Source: Myxococcus sp. CA023 (GTDB taxonomy: Bacteria; Myxococcota; Myxococcia; Myxococcales; Myxococcaceae). Taken from it: a stretch of 64,000 nucleotides of DNA. Under the pieces are notes generated by a model. The model saw only the letters and a program-made list of their open reading frames with translations. It was not told where the DNA came from and made no database searches. Each line of letters begins with the position of its first letter. Position 1 is the stretch's first letter. The stretch is taken from contig NZ_JAAEAH010000035.1 of NCBI RefSeq assembly GCF_010998615.1, positions 23,074 to 87,073 of the forward strand. The letters run 5' to 3'. A program made the translations under genes and the position numbers. Positions 25,786 through 34,334 of this stretch are shown here, one piece after another.

Positions 25786-28173
25786 TTACTTCACCCTCCG
25801 GCCGATACGGGAATCCTCAACCGCGTCCGCGATGGACACGGAGGTGGGGTTCTCACAGAAGTTCCGCAGCTGGTTCGTCACCGTGCCGCAGATGGGGTTG
25901 TTGCCCGCCAGCACATCCCGGCAGCTGCAGCGGCCTGTGTACGGGCCCTCCGGCACGTCGCACTGGCTCTGGATGTCCTCGGCCGTCAGGCCCGGCACGC
26001 CGCAGCGCTCCGCGGCGTCCGAGGGGAGCGACAGCAGTTCCTTGCAGGCGCAACTGCCCACCTGCTTGTCCAGCGCGGCCTTGAAGTCGGCGGCAGCGCG
26101 GCAGGAGCCCACCACCTGTTCGTTCACCGTCCAGCGGCCGTTGACGAGGTTGCCGCAGTAGTGGCCCGACTTGGACGTCTCGCGGCCCGCGAGGATGTCC
26201 TCACAGGTGCAGAAGCCCTGCATGTAGCCGATGAGCGAATCGCGCAGCGAGATACCCGTCTCGATGCGGGTGGTGTTGCGCTTGAGGACGTTGAAGCCCG
26301 AGCCACCCTTGGCGATGTAGTCGTTGACGGCGATCTTGTACGTGCCGGTGGTGTCCAGCGGCTTGCCGTTGATCTGGATGTCGGTGCCCGGGTGCGCGTA
26401 GCAGCGGCCCACGCTGGAGTCGTTGCTCTGGTCCACCAGGCACTGCCACGGCGCATGACCCTGGCGGTCCTGGTTGGGGCAGTCCGTGCCGTTGAGCGCC
26501 GGGTTGCAGGCGATCTGCAGATCGTTCACCTGCACCTGGGCGCAGTCCATGGTGAAGCGGGCGCCGGAGATCTGCGCCTGGCTGACGCAGCCGCGCTCCG
26601 CGGAGCGCTCGGTGACGAAGTCGAACATCTCCTGCATCTCCTTGCCGGAGAGGTACATGATGTTGATGGTGTTCTCGAACGGGAACACGTTGAACATCGA
26701 CTCCTGGCTCACCACGCCCGCGTAGAGGTTGTCGCGGATGCCCAGTGAGTTGGTGAGCGCCATCTCCGCCTCGACGCGGCGGCGCTTGCGCATGGAGTCC
26801 GCGGCGATGTTGCCCAGCGGCGAGTCACCACCCGTGGAGTTGTTGCGGCGCTGCACGTCGCGCGGCGCGTAGGAGAAGATGGACGTCAGCTGGAAGTTGA
26901 AGTCCATGCCCAGGATGTACGGCTGGAGCAGATGCGTGGTCATCCGGTCCTCCTGGTTCGTGCACGCCTGGATGGCCTGACGGACGCGCTCGTCGCGGAG
27001 GAACTGGCCCTCCGCCCAGAACACGTTGCCATCGTGACGGAAGCGACGCATGGCGTCGTCGCACCACAGGGCGTCCATGGGGAACACGCGGAAGTCCTGG
27101 CTGATGATTTCGCCGCCCTCACCGGTGCCGAGCACCTCGGGCATCTTCACCACCAGCTCCAGCCGGCCCACGTACTTGGCGAACGCGCCAGAGTGCGCGA
27201 GCACCACCTTGCGGCCCGCGGGGTCGGTGAGCAGCTGCGGTGGGTTGAGCACGACGTGCAGGTGACCACCCATCACCGCGTCCACGCCCACCACGCCGGG
27301 GATGCGCACGCGCACCACGGACTTGTCGTCCCCTTCGGGGCCGAACCACTCCAGCACCTGCCAGGGCTCCTTCTGGCGCTGCACGTAGGCCTTGGCGCGG
27401 GAGTACTCGTAATAGGCGTCGTAGCCCTGGATGACGTCCTGGTCCTCATGGAGGCCCAGGTGGCTGACCAGCACGATGAGGTCGGTGACGGGGCGCAGCA
27501 GGTCCACGTAGGCGCGCGCCACCTCGTTCTGCTCCAGCGGCGTCACCTGGAGGCTGTTGCCACCTTCGACGATGGAGTTGAGCGAGGAGATGTTGGCCAT
27601 GCCGATGATGGCCACCCGGAGGCCCTTCACGTTGCGGATGGTGTACGGCTCCACTTCCAGGGCCGTCTGGTGGTTGCCGTTCGCCCGCCAGTCGTCCCAG
27701 AAGTAGTTGGCCGCCAGCAGCGGGAACATCGCGTGCTGCTGCGCCATCTGGGTGAAGTTGAGGAGGCCCGCGTCGAACTCGTGGTTGCCCACGACGGCCG
27801 CGTCGAGCCGCGCCTCGGAGAGGAACTTGAACTCCACCTCGCCGGTGTTGAGGTTGAAGATGGGCGCGCCCTGGAAGCAGTCGCCCGAGTCCACGTGCAG
27901 CACACGCTCGCCCTGGGAGCGCTCGCGCTTGAGCAGTGCCCCCATGCGCGTGGCGCCGCCGAAGGGGCCCGCTTCCGGGATGGTCCCCAGGTCCACGTCC
28001 GTCTTCAACGGCGTGAAGTCATAGGGGATGAGGCGCGAATGGATGTCCGAGGTATGAAGGAGCGTCAGACGCACCTCCTGCCCCTCGAGGTTGTAGTCCT
28101 GGCCTTCCAACACCGGCATGCACGAAGCAGATGCCAGGGCGCAGCAGAGGCCGAGCAGGAGGCGACGCATCAA
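25786..28173 (-). CDS. 5'-nucleotidase/metallophosphatase lipoprotein with Cys repeats
   Basis: A 795-residue lipoprotein (lipobox ASASC, Cys about 18) of the UshA/5'-nucleotidase type: an N-terminal calcineurin-like metallophosphatase (LLHTSDIHSR at about 37, GDCFQGAP, VVGNHEFDAG) and a C-terminal 5'-nucleotidase domain with the substrate-side INIMYLSGKEMQEM and YKIAVNDYIAKGGSGF blocks. Such enzymes dephosphorylate extracellular nucleotides. Beyond the normal family end there is a Cys-rich tail (about 655-785) with three CxC-x-(E/D)-(I/L/V)-L type repeats, which is unusual. First gene of the three-gene envelope operon. Confidence 0.88.
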   Translation of the reverse strand: MMRRLLLGLCCALASASCMPVLEGQDYNLEGQEVRLTLLHTSDIHSRLIPYDFTPLKTDVDLGTIPEAGPFGGATRMGALLKRERSQGERVLHVDSGDCFQGAPIFNLNTGEVEFKFLSEARLDAAVVGNHEFDAGLLNFTQMAQQHAMFPLLAANYFWDDWRANGNHQTALEVEPYTIRNVKGLRVAIIGMANISSLNSIVEGGNSLQVTPLEQNEVARAYVDLLRPVTDLIVLVSHLGLHEDQDVIQGYDAYYEYSRAKAYVQRQKEPWQVLEWFGPEGDDKSVVRVRIPGVVGVDAVMGGHLHVVLNPPQLLTDPAGRKVVLAHSGAFAKYVGRLELVVKMPEVLGTGEGGEIISQDFRVFPMDALWCDDAMRRFRHDGNVFWAEGQFLRDERVRQAIQACTNQEDRMTTHLLQPYILGMDFNFQLTSIFSYAPRDVQRRNNSTGGDSPLGNIAADSMRKRRRVEAEMALTNSLGIRDNLYAGVVSQESMFNVFPFENTINIMYLSGKEMQEMFDFVTERSAERGCVSQAQISGARFTMDCAQVQVNDLQIACNPALNGTDCPNQDRQGHAPWQCLVDQSNDSSVGRCYAHPGTDIQINGKPLDTTGTYKIAVNDYIAKGGSGFNVLKRNTTRIETGISLRDSLIGYMQGFCTCEDILAGRETSKSGHYCGNLVNGRWTVNEQVVGSCRAAADFKAALDKQVGSCACKELLSLPSDAAERCGVPGLTAEDIQSQCDVPEGPYTGRCSCRDVLAGNNPICGTVTNQLRNFCENPTSVSIADAVEDSRIGRRVK

Positions 28174-28217
28174 GAGAATTCCGTGTTTCGGGGGGGAGAC
28201 AGCGGTAAAGCGGGCGC

Positions 28218-28246
28218 AAGGTACGGGATCAAGCTTTGTCGGGCAA
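28218..28246 (-). promoter_or_regulatory. Predicted sigma-70 promoter of nucleotidase operon
   Basis: On the minus strand TTGCCC (28246-28241) and TACCTT (28223-28218) are separated by 17 bases, upstream of the ATG at 28173. Hexamers match the general -35/-10 pattern moderately. Confidence 0.4.
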
Positions 28247-28313
28247 GCAACGCCACCATGGCGGGCCAGGTTCCTGCCATTGGCGTTCCTACTCCACAGG
28301 AGAGCAGGCGGAC

Positions 28314-28994
28314 ATGCGGCAGCGTCATTCCAGTGTGACTGACATCGAGATCATCGAGGATTTCTCGTCTACCGCGAGATGCGACGAGGGCTTTCTCAGG
28401 GTTCGGCGGCTGCGCTGCCGCAACCGGCGCGCGGACGGTTCTTCCTCTCCCGTATACCGCGTGGACGTGGTGGACCGGCCCCGGTTGGACGCGGTGGCGG
28501 TGCTCGTCTATCGACGCGGCGCGTCAGGTCTGGAGGTGCTGACGCGGATGAACCTCCGGCCCGCGGCGTATTTCCGGAAGGACAACCGGGGCGCGATGAC
28601 CGTTCCAGACCCTGCGTCTGGCTACTTGCGCGTGGAAGAAATTGTCGCGGGACTGCTGGAACCGGAGGACAAGGGCGAGGAAGGCCTGCGTCGCCGCGCC
28701 GCGGCCGAGGTGCGTGAGGAGGCCGGGTTCAACGTGAATCCGGAGGACATCCGGTTGTTGGGCGGCGCCTTCTTCCTGGCGCCGGGCATCCTGTCCGAAA
28801 AGGTGTTTCCCGCCGCGGTGGACGTCACCGAGCTGTCACCCGAGGAGCCCGAAGGGGATGGTTCGCCTCTAGAGGAGGGCACGCAGCTGCACTGGCGTCC
28901 CATCCAGGAGGTGTTGGACGCGTGCCGGCGCGGTGACATCCCGGATGCGAAGACGGAAGTCGCCTTGGCGCGGCTGCTCGCCCTGCAGCCCTGA
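28314..28994 (+). CDS. NUDIX hydrolase
   Basis: A 226-residue NUDIX protein resembling ADP-ribose/ADP-sugar pyrophosphatases. The Nudix box is present in LRRRAAAEVREEAGF with the catalytic EVREEAG helix (about residues 137-148); the usual first Gly and the Arg before the first Glu are replaced by Pro and Ala, but the metal-binding glutamates remain. Likely it hydrolyses a nucleoside diphosphate linked to another group. The ATG at 28314 has an AGGAGAG site about ten bases upstream; an in-frame extension upstream is less credible. It is divergent from the nucleotidase operon. Confidence 0.85.
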   Translation: MRQRHSSVTDIEIIEDFSSTARCDEGFLRVRRLRCRNRRADGSSSPVYRVDVVDRPRLDAVAVLVYRRGASGLEVLTRMNLRPAAYFRKDNRGAMTVPDPASGYLRVEEIVAGLLEPEDKGEEGLRRRAAAEVREEAGFNVNPEDIRLLGGAFFLAPGILSEKVFPAAVDVTELSPEEPEGDGSPLEEGTQLHWRPIQEVLDACRRGDIPDAKTEVALARLLALQP

Positions 28995-29073
28995 AGGGCG
29001 TGCATTGTTTTCGCACGGCCGCGTGCCGGGGTAGGGTGCGCGACGTTCCGCAATCCACCGCAGAGGTCGCTGC

Positions 29074-30537
29074 ATGTCGTCGCTGCCCCCCTGGCTGGCC
29101 CAGTTCCTGCCCATCCTCATCCTCCTGGGGGCCATCGGCCTCGTCCTCGCGCGCCTGCCCAAGGTGGAGTTGGGACACTCGGAGGCATTCAAGCGCCGCC
29201 GGTTCTTCAACTGGTTCCCGTTGGGCATGACGTACGCGTTCCTCTACATGGGGCGCTACAACCTCAACGTGGCCACCAGCGCCATGGGGGACCGCACCTC
29301 CAACGCGGACTTCGGCACCATCTTCGCGTGGGGCACCGCCGTGTACGGCGTGGCCTTCCTCCTCAACGGCCCGCTGACGGACAAGTTGGGTGGCCGGAAG
29401 ACCATCCTGATGGCTGCCGCGGGTTCGGCGGTGGCGAACGTGGCCATGGGCGGCGTGGTGTACGCGGTGCTGACGCACAACTGGGCGCCGCCGGGCGGCC
29501 TGGTGGCGACGCTGTCGTTCCTCTACGCCGTCAACATGTACTTCCAGAGCTTCGGCGCGGTCTCCATCGTCAAGGTGAACGCGGCCTGGTTCCACGTGCG
29601 CGAGCGCGGCCTGCTGGGCGGCGTGTTCGGCATCCTCATCTCGCTGGGCATCTACTTCGCCTACGACTGGAGCCGGCTCATCGTGAAGGCCGCGCCCACC
29701 TACTGGGCGTTCTTCGTGCCCGCGGCCATCCTCGCCGTGTTCCTGGTGGTGGACTACTTCGTCATCCGCGACACGCCCAGCCACGCGGGCCATCCGGACT
29801 TCGACACCGCGGACGCGTCCTCCGGAGAGACCGGGCCTCAGTTGGGGGTGGCGGGCGTGCTGAAGCGCATGCTGACCAACCGCGCCATCATCATCATCCT
29901 CTGCATCGAGTTCTGCAGCGGCTTCATGCGCAACGCCATCATGCAGTGGTACCCCAAGTTCGCGAAGGCGACGGGACTCGGCGAGTCCTTCGTCGCGGCC
30001 AACTGGGGCATGTTGCTGTGCGTGGCGGGCATCACCGGCGGCATGTTCGCCGGCGTCATCAGCGACCGCGTCTTCGACTCACGCCGCGGCCCCGTGTCCG
30101 CCGTGCTCTACGCCGGCATGTCGGTGGGCGCCGTCATCTCCGTGTTCGTCCTGGAGAGCGTGGCCCTGGGCTGGACGGTCATCTTCATGTCCCTGTGTGT
30201 CATCGGCGTGCACGGCATGCTGTCCGGCACGGCCAGCATGGACTTCGGCGGGAAGAAGAACGCCGGCCTCGCGGTTGGCATCATCGACGGCGCCGTGTAC
30301 GCGGGCACCGCGCTGCAGTCCATCCTGCTGGGTTCCATCCTGCCGATGGGTGACGAGGCGAAGACCGCCGCCAACTGGGGCAACTGGCCCTACGCCATGC
30401 TGCCGCTGTCCTTCCTCGGGCTGCTGCTGGCCACCCAGGTGTGGAACGCCCGGCCTCAGCCGAAGTCCGCGCCCGTGCCGGCCACCCTGCCGGTGCCTCC
30501 GGCGGTGCCAGCGAATCGGACCGGTACTGGCGGGTAA
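29074..30537 (+). CDS. Organophosphate:phosphate antiporter-type MFS transporter
   Basis: A 487-residue polytopic protein with an extra N-terminal membrane segment followed by the 12-segment MFS fold. The LYMGRYNLNVA motif (about residue 54) and GPLTDKLGGRK loop (motif A, about 103) match the GlpT/UhpT/UhpC family, which exchanges sugar phosphates or glycerol-3-phosphate for inorganic phosphate. The substrate cannot be fixed from sequence. It begins about 80 bases after the NUDIX gene and ends at a strong hairpin. The Pro/Ala-rich C-terminal tail is probably disordered. Confidence 0.87.
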   Translation: MSSLPPWLAQFLPILILLGAIGLVLARLPKVELGHSEAFKRRRFFNWFPLGMTYAFLYMGRYNLNVATSAMGDRTSNADFGTIFAWGTAVYGVAFLLNGPLTDKLGGRKTILMAAAGSAVANVAMGGVVYAVLTHNWAPPGGLVATLSFLYAVNMYFQSFGAVSIVKVNAAWFHVRERGLLGGVFGILISLGIYFAYDWSRLIVKAAPTYWAFFVPAAILAVFLVVDYFVIRDTPSHAGHPDFDTADASSGETGPQLGVAGVLKRMLTNRAIIIILCIEFCSGFMRNAIMQWYPKFAKATGLGESFVAANWGMLLCVAGITGGMFAGVISDRVFDSRRGPVSAVLYAGMSVGAVISVFVLESVALGWTVIFMSLCVIGVHGMLSGTASMDFGGKKNAGLAVGIIDGAVYAGTALQSILLGSILPMGDEAKTAANWGNWPYAMLPLSFLGLLLATQVWNARPQPKSAPVPATLPVPPAVPANRTGTGG

Positions 30538-30544
30538 TATCCGT

Positions 30545-30576
30545 GTGGCCCCAACGATGTGTGACGTTGGGGTCAC
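30545..30576 (+). terminator. Strong hairpin after MFS transporter gene
   Basis: GTGGCCCCAACG (30545-30556) pairs over its full 12 bases, with one G-T pair, with CGTTGGGGTCAC (30565-30576) around an eight-base loop. It starts eight bases after the stop codon. No T-tract follows, but the position and strength make a terminator likely. Confidence 0.6.
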
Positions 30577-30599
30577 TCCCGCGTGACAGGGATGTAGCG

Positions 30600-30605
30600 T
30601 AGACT
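30600..30605 (+). promoter_or_regulatory. TANNNT element six bases before start (leaderless type)
   Basis: TAGACT ends six bases before the GTG at 30612, and no Shine-Dalgarno sequence is present. A matching -35 is not obvious. Proposed as a -10 element for a leaderless mRNA. Confidence 0.35.
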
Positions 30606-30611
30606 CCAGAC

Positions 30612-32177
30612 GTGTCCCAGCCACCCGCACCACTGCAGAGCCGCTTCGAGGTCCACGACCGGAAGCAGTTTGAAATCAAGCTCGAGTATCAGCCCTCCGG
30701 GGCGGATGAGACGCGCTACCTCGTGGAGGCGTATCTCTTCCTGCCGGGGAGCCTGAACATCGACGCGGAGACGTACCCGCGGGCGGACTTCTACGCGGAC
30801 ATCCACAACTACGTGCGCTTCAAGACGCCGGTGATGGCGGTGAACGAGCTGCTGAGCTCGGACACCTCGCCGCTGGTGCGCCTGGAGGCATGGCTGCGCA
30901 CGGGGATGGGGTCCGAGAAGGACGTCGTGTACCAGGCCAAGCTCTTGTCCTGCGTGCTGCGCGGTGCTTTGCGCCGCTTCGCCACCGGGGTGGAGTCGCG
31001 GTGCGAGGGCCCCGCGGCGCTGACCACGGACGCGTGCGCGGTGCTGGAGTCCGAGGTCCTGGCGATGCAGGCCGGTGTGACGCAGGTGCTGGCGCGCTTC
31101 CGCGTGTGGCTGCGCGCGGTGGGGGAGCTGCACCTGCAGGAGCGCTCGCGGGCGTCGCTGCGGCTGGTGGACGAGTACGTCAGCCTGTTGGTGGAGGGCG
31201 GCTTCCGGCGCTCGGTGGCGGACATGAAGTCGCTGCCCCGCGGCGAGCCGTGGCATGGGCTGCGCAAAGGGCTGATGGAGGCGGTGCTGCGGGAGGAGGC
31301 GTACCGCAAGGAGCACCGGCTGCGCAGCGTGCTCAGTCCCACGGGGGACAACGAGGAGTACATCCTCCGGCTGGGCTTCCTGAAGAAGTTCTGCATGAAC
31401 GTGCTGTTCCTGTCGTCGAAGCGGCGGCAGAAGCGGCAGGGCTGGGAGGAGATGCTCTTCGCGCTGGCCGCGGGCATCGCGATGACGGTCGCCACCGCGG
31501 TGGCCTTCTGGGCGCAGGAGCGCTACGCGCAGGCCAGCCTCAACTTCTTCCTCATCCTCGTGGTGGGGTACATGGTGAAGGACCGCATCAAGGAGGGCCT
31601 GCGCCGGATGCTCAGTCGGGTGGCGGCCATGCACCTGGCGGACCGGACCACGGACCTGGTGGACCCCGTCACCGGGCGCGTCATAGGCGCGTGTGAGGAG
31701 CGGGTGGACTACGGGCCCGCGCTGAAGGTCCCGGACACGGTGGCGGCGTTGCGCCAGCGGGATGACTTCCTCACCGCGACGCAGGGCGAGCTGTCGGAGA
31801 CGGTCATCCGCTACCAGAAGCAGATTGTCCTGGATGCCCGGCACCTGCCGCGCACGCAGCGCGGCCTGACAGGCGTGACGGACATCCTCCGCCTCAACGT
31901 GGAGCGCTTCCTGCGCGACATGGACGAGCCGGAGCTGGCGCTGGAGTACGTGGACCTGGCGGACCTGTCCGTGGGCCACATCCGCGGCACCAAGCGCTAC
32001 CCGGTGGACATGGTGTTCCGCTTCACGGTGGTGGAGGAGGAGACGGACCGCAGCCAGGACTCCGTCCAGTTCGTGCGGCTGGTGCTGGACCGCAACGGCA
32101 TCCAGCGCATGCAGCGCTTCACGGACCCCGGCCCCGGAATGCCGCCCAGCCGTTCGGGGTGGAGGTCCGCGGCCTGA
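30612..32177 (+). CDS. Hypothetical protein with central membrane hairpin
   Basis: A 521-residue protein I do not recognise. Residues 1-285 are soluble and mixed alpha/beta with a helical middle. Two adjacent membrane segments follow (about 286-303 and 312-328), giving a membrane hairpin that would leave both ends on the cytoplasmic side. Residues 330-505 are soluble again and charged, and the last 20 are Pro/Ser-rich. There is no signal peptide. The GTG start lacks a ribosome site but has a TAGACT just upstream. It lies between a terminator and a HAD hydrolase gene. Codon use is normal for the region. Confidence 0.75.
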   Translation: MSQPPAPLQSRFEVHDRKQFEIKLEYQPSGADETRYLVEAYLFLPGSLNIDAETYPRADFYADIHNYVRFKTPVMAVNELLSSDTSPLVRLEAWLRTGMGSEKDVVYQAKLLSCVLRGALRRFATGVESRCEGPAALTTDACAVLESEVLAMQAGVTQVLARFRVWLRAVGELHLQERSRASLRLVDEYVSLLVEGGFRRSVADMKSLPRGEPWHGLRKGLMEAVLREEAYRKEHRLRSVLSPTGDNEEYILRLGFLKKFCMNVLFLSSKRRQKRQGWEEMLFALAAGIAMTVATAVAFWAQERYAQASLNFFLILVVGYMVKDRIKEGLRRMLSRVAAMHLADRTTDLVDPVTGRVIGACEERVDYGPALKVPDTVAALRQRDDFLTATQGELSETVIRYQKQIVLDARHLPRTQRGLTGVTDILRLNVERFLRDMDEPELALEYVDLADLSVGHIRGTKRYPVDMVFRFTVVEEETDRSQDSVQFVRLVLDRNGIQRMQRFTDPGPGMPPSRSGWRSAA

Positions 32178-32276
32178 GGCGGGCCTGACGCTCCAGGCAG
32201 GGAGGGGGCGCATGACGCCCCTGGTGGCTGTTTCGGCGGCGCCCTGGCGCTCGCGGGGGTAATCTCCCCGGCGCAC

Positions 32277-33023
32277 ATGGCTTACGACGACTTCAAGAAG
32301 CGTATCCGCGACGACTGGCGTGACACCCTGCGTTCCATCCTGGAGCGCGCCCGCTCCCTGGGCTCCTCCGCCGTGCTGGCGTTCGACCTGGACTCCACCC
32401 TGTTCGACAACCGGCCCCGGCAGGCCCGCATCCTCCGGGAGTATGGTGTCGCTAACTCGCTGGCCGTGCTGGCCGCCTGCGAGCCGCGCCACTGGGTGAC
32501 GGGCTGGGACATGAAGGAGGCCATGCGCGCCTGCGGCCTGGAGGACGCCCTGGTGGAGTCCCACTTCGCAGAAGCCCGCCGCTTCTGGGCCGAGCGCTTC
32601 TTCACCAGCGACTACTGCGTGGACGACGAGGCCATCGACGGCGCGGCCAGCTTCACCCACGAGGTGGTGGCCACCGGCGCGAGGCTCGTCTACGTCACGG
32701 GCCGCCATGAGGCCATGCGGGAAGGCTCCGTCTCCTGCATGCGCCGTCACGGCCTGGTGCTGCCGGATGACGACCGGGTGCTCCTCGTGATGAAGCCCAC
32801 GCTGGCCGAGGACGACGACGCCTTCAAGCGGGAGGCGCACGCGCGGCTGGGCCGTCTGGGGAGCGTGGTGGCTGCTTTCGACAATGAGCCCACGCACGCG
32901 AACGACTACCGGCGGAAGTTTCCAGAGGCCACCGTCATCCATCTGGCCACCGACCATTCGGGCCGGCCGGTGGAGTTGCTGGATGGCGTCATTTCCGTCC
33001 CGCACTTCGCGCTGGGTTCCTGA
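32277..33023 (+). CDS. HAD-superfamily hydrolase
   Basis: The 248-residue protein carries HAD motif I as AFDLDSTLFDN (about residues 37-47), motif II in LVYVTGRHEAMREG (about 139), and a late VVAAFDNEPTHANDY (about 199) as the acidic motif. It should be a cytoplasmic phosphatase or similar; the substrate is unknown. The YVTGR form of motif II is typical of HAD-III/phosphoprotein-like members. A TAATCT lies about 11 bases before the ATG, so transcription may start almost at the start codon. It is followed by the pdh operon. Confidence 0.85.
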   Translation: MAYDDFKKRIRDDWRDTLRSILERARSLGSSAVLAFDLDSTLFDNRPRQARILREYGVANSLAVLAACEPRHWVTGWDMKEAMRACGLEDALVESHFAEARRFWAERFFTSDYCVDDEAIDGAASFTHEVVATGARLVYVTGRHEAMREGSVSCMRRHGLVLPDDDRVLLVMKPTLAEDDDAFKREAHARLGRLGSVVAAFDNEPTHANDYRRKFPEATVIHLATDHSGRPVELLDGVISVPHFALGS

Positions 33024-33070
33024 CGCACCGCGCCTGAAACAGACCTGGCGTGGACGGGGTTTGAAAGGCT

Positions 33071-33099
33071 TTGAAGTCCCCCTGCCGCGCGGCTATTGA
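33071..33099 (+). promoter_or_regulatory. Candidate promoter of pdh operon
   Basis: TTGAAG (33071-33076) and TATTGA (33094-33099) are spaced by 17 bases and lie about 60 bases before the pdhA GTG. Confidence 0.35.
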
Positions 33100-33159
33100 G
33101 TCGCTTGGCGTTTGCCGCCCCGGGAGTCCCGTGGGCGGCCAGCATGGAGGCATTCCGCA

Positions 33160-34281
33160 GTGGCCAGCCCGTACTCGAAAGAACTGCTGTTGGACATGTA
33201 CCGGAAGATGTACCTCATCCGTCGCTTCGAGGAGCGCGCGGGTCAGCAGTACACGCTGGGGAAGATTGCCGGTTTCTGCCACCTCTACATCGGCCAGGAG
33301 GCCGTGGCGGTGGGACCGGTGGAGGCCCTGCGACCGGATGACTACATGCTCAGTGCGTATCGTGACCACGGCCAGCCGCTGGCCCGTGGCAGCGACGCGG
33401 GCATGGTCATGGCCGAGCTGATGGGCCGGGACACCGGCTACAGCAAGGGCAAGGGCGGCTCGATGCACATCTTCGACATCGAGCATCACTTCTACGGCGG
33501 CTACGGCATCGTCGGCGGCCAGATTCCCCTGGCGGCGGGCATGGCCTTCGCCAGCCGTTATCGCAACGAGGACCGCGTCACCGTCTGCTACTTCGGCGAC
33601 GCGGCGGCCAGCCAGGGCGCCCTCCACGAGACGTTCAACATGGCGTCCAAGTGGAAGCTCCCGGTCATCTACATCTGCGAGAACAACCGCTACGGGATGG
33701 GCACGGCCATTTCCCGCATCGCGGCGGTGCCGGAGATCTACAAGCGCGCCAGCGCCTACGACATGCGCGGCGAGCCGGTGGATGGCATGGACGTGCTGGC
33801 CATGTACGAGGCCGTCAAGGACGCCGCCGAGTACTGCCGCGCCGGCAAGGGCCCCGTCCTGCTCGAGGCCAACACGTACCGCTTCCGCGGCCACTCCATG
33901 GCCGACCCCGCTACCTACCGCACCAAGCACGAGGTGGAGGAGGAGCGCAAGGGCGACCCGATTCCGAAGCTGCGCGCCTACATCAAGAAGCAGGGGCTGG
34001 CCCAGGACGACGTCTTCGAGTCCATCGAAGAGGAGGTCAACGTGCTGGTAGACCAGGCGGTGAAGTTCGCCGACGAGTCGCCCGAGCCCAGCCTGGACGA
34101 ACTGTGGCGCGACACCATCGTGGAGGAGGGCGAGGAGGACGTGCGCCCCCGCGAGCGCGTGCTGGGGCAGAAGGTGAACTGGCCGACGTACCCCAGTGGC
34201 CAGGAGCTGAAGGTGACGTGGGACCTGGAGCCGCGCGAGCAGGCCGAGGCGGCCGACAAGAAGGCGGGCCTCATCCGTTAG
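33160..34281 (+). CDS. pdhA: Pyruvate dehydrogenase E1 component, alpha subunit
   Basis: A 373-residue E1-alpha subunit of the alpha2beta2 pyruvate dehydrogenase type. It contains the thiamine-diphosphate motif running from GDAAASQGALHETFN to ICENNRYGMGT, and the KGKGGSMHIFD block. With PdhB it decarboxylates pyruvate and loads the acyl group on the lipoyl arm of E2. GTG at 33160 is chosen because GGAGG lies nine bases upstream; an upstream ATG would add a poor N-terminus. Compared with other alpha subunits it has about 35 extra C-terminal residues. First gene of pdhA-pdhB-pdhC. Confidence 0.95.
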   Translation: MASPYSKELLLDMYRKMYLIRRFEERAGQQYTLGKIAGFCHLYIGQEAVAVGPVEALRPDDYMLSAYRDHGQPLARGSDAGMVMAELMGRDTGYSKGKGGSMHIFDIEHHFYGGYGIVGGQIPLAAGMAFASRYRNEDRVTVCYFGDAAASQGALHETFNMASKWKLPVIYICENNRYGMGTAISRIAAVPEIYKRASAYDMRGEPVDGMDVLAMYEAVKDAAEYCRAGKGPVLLEANTYRFRGHSMADPATYRTKHEVEEERKGDPIPKLRAYIKKQGLAQDDVFESIEEEVNVLVDQAVKFADESPEPSLDELWRDTIVEEGEEDVRPRERVLGQKVNWPTYPSGQELKVTWDLEPREQAEAADKKAGLIR

Positions 34282-34334
34282 GCGCGCACTGACCTGTCTA
34301 CCAACCCTTTTTCGAGTTCGAGTCGGAGCCGACG

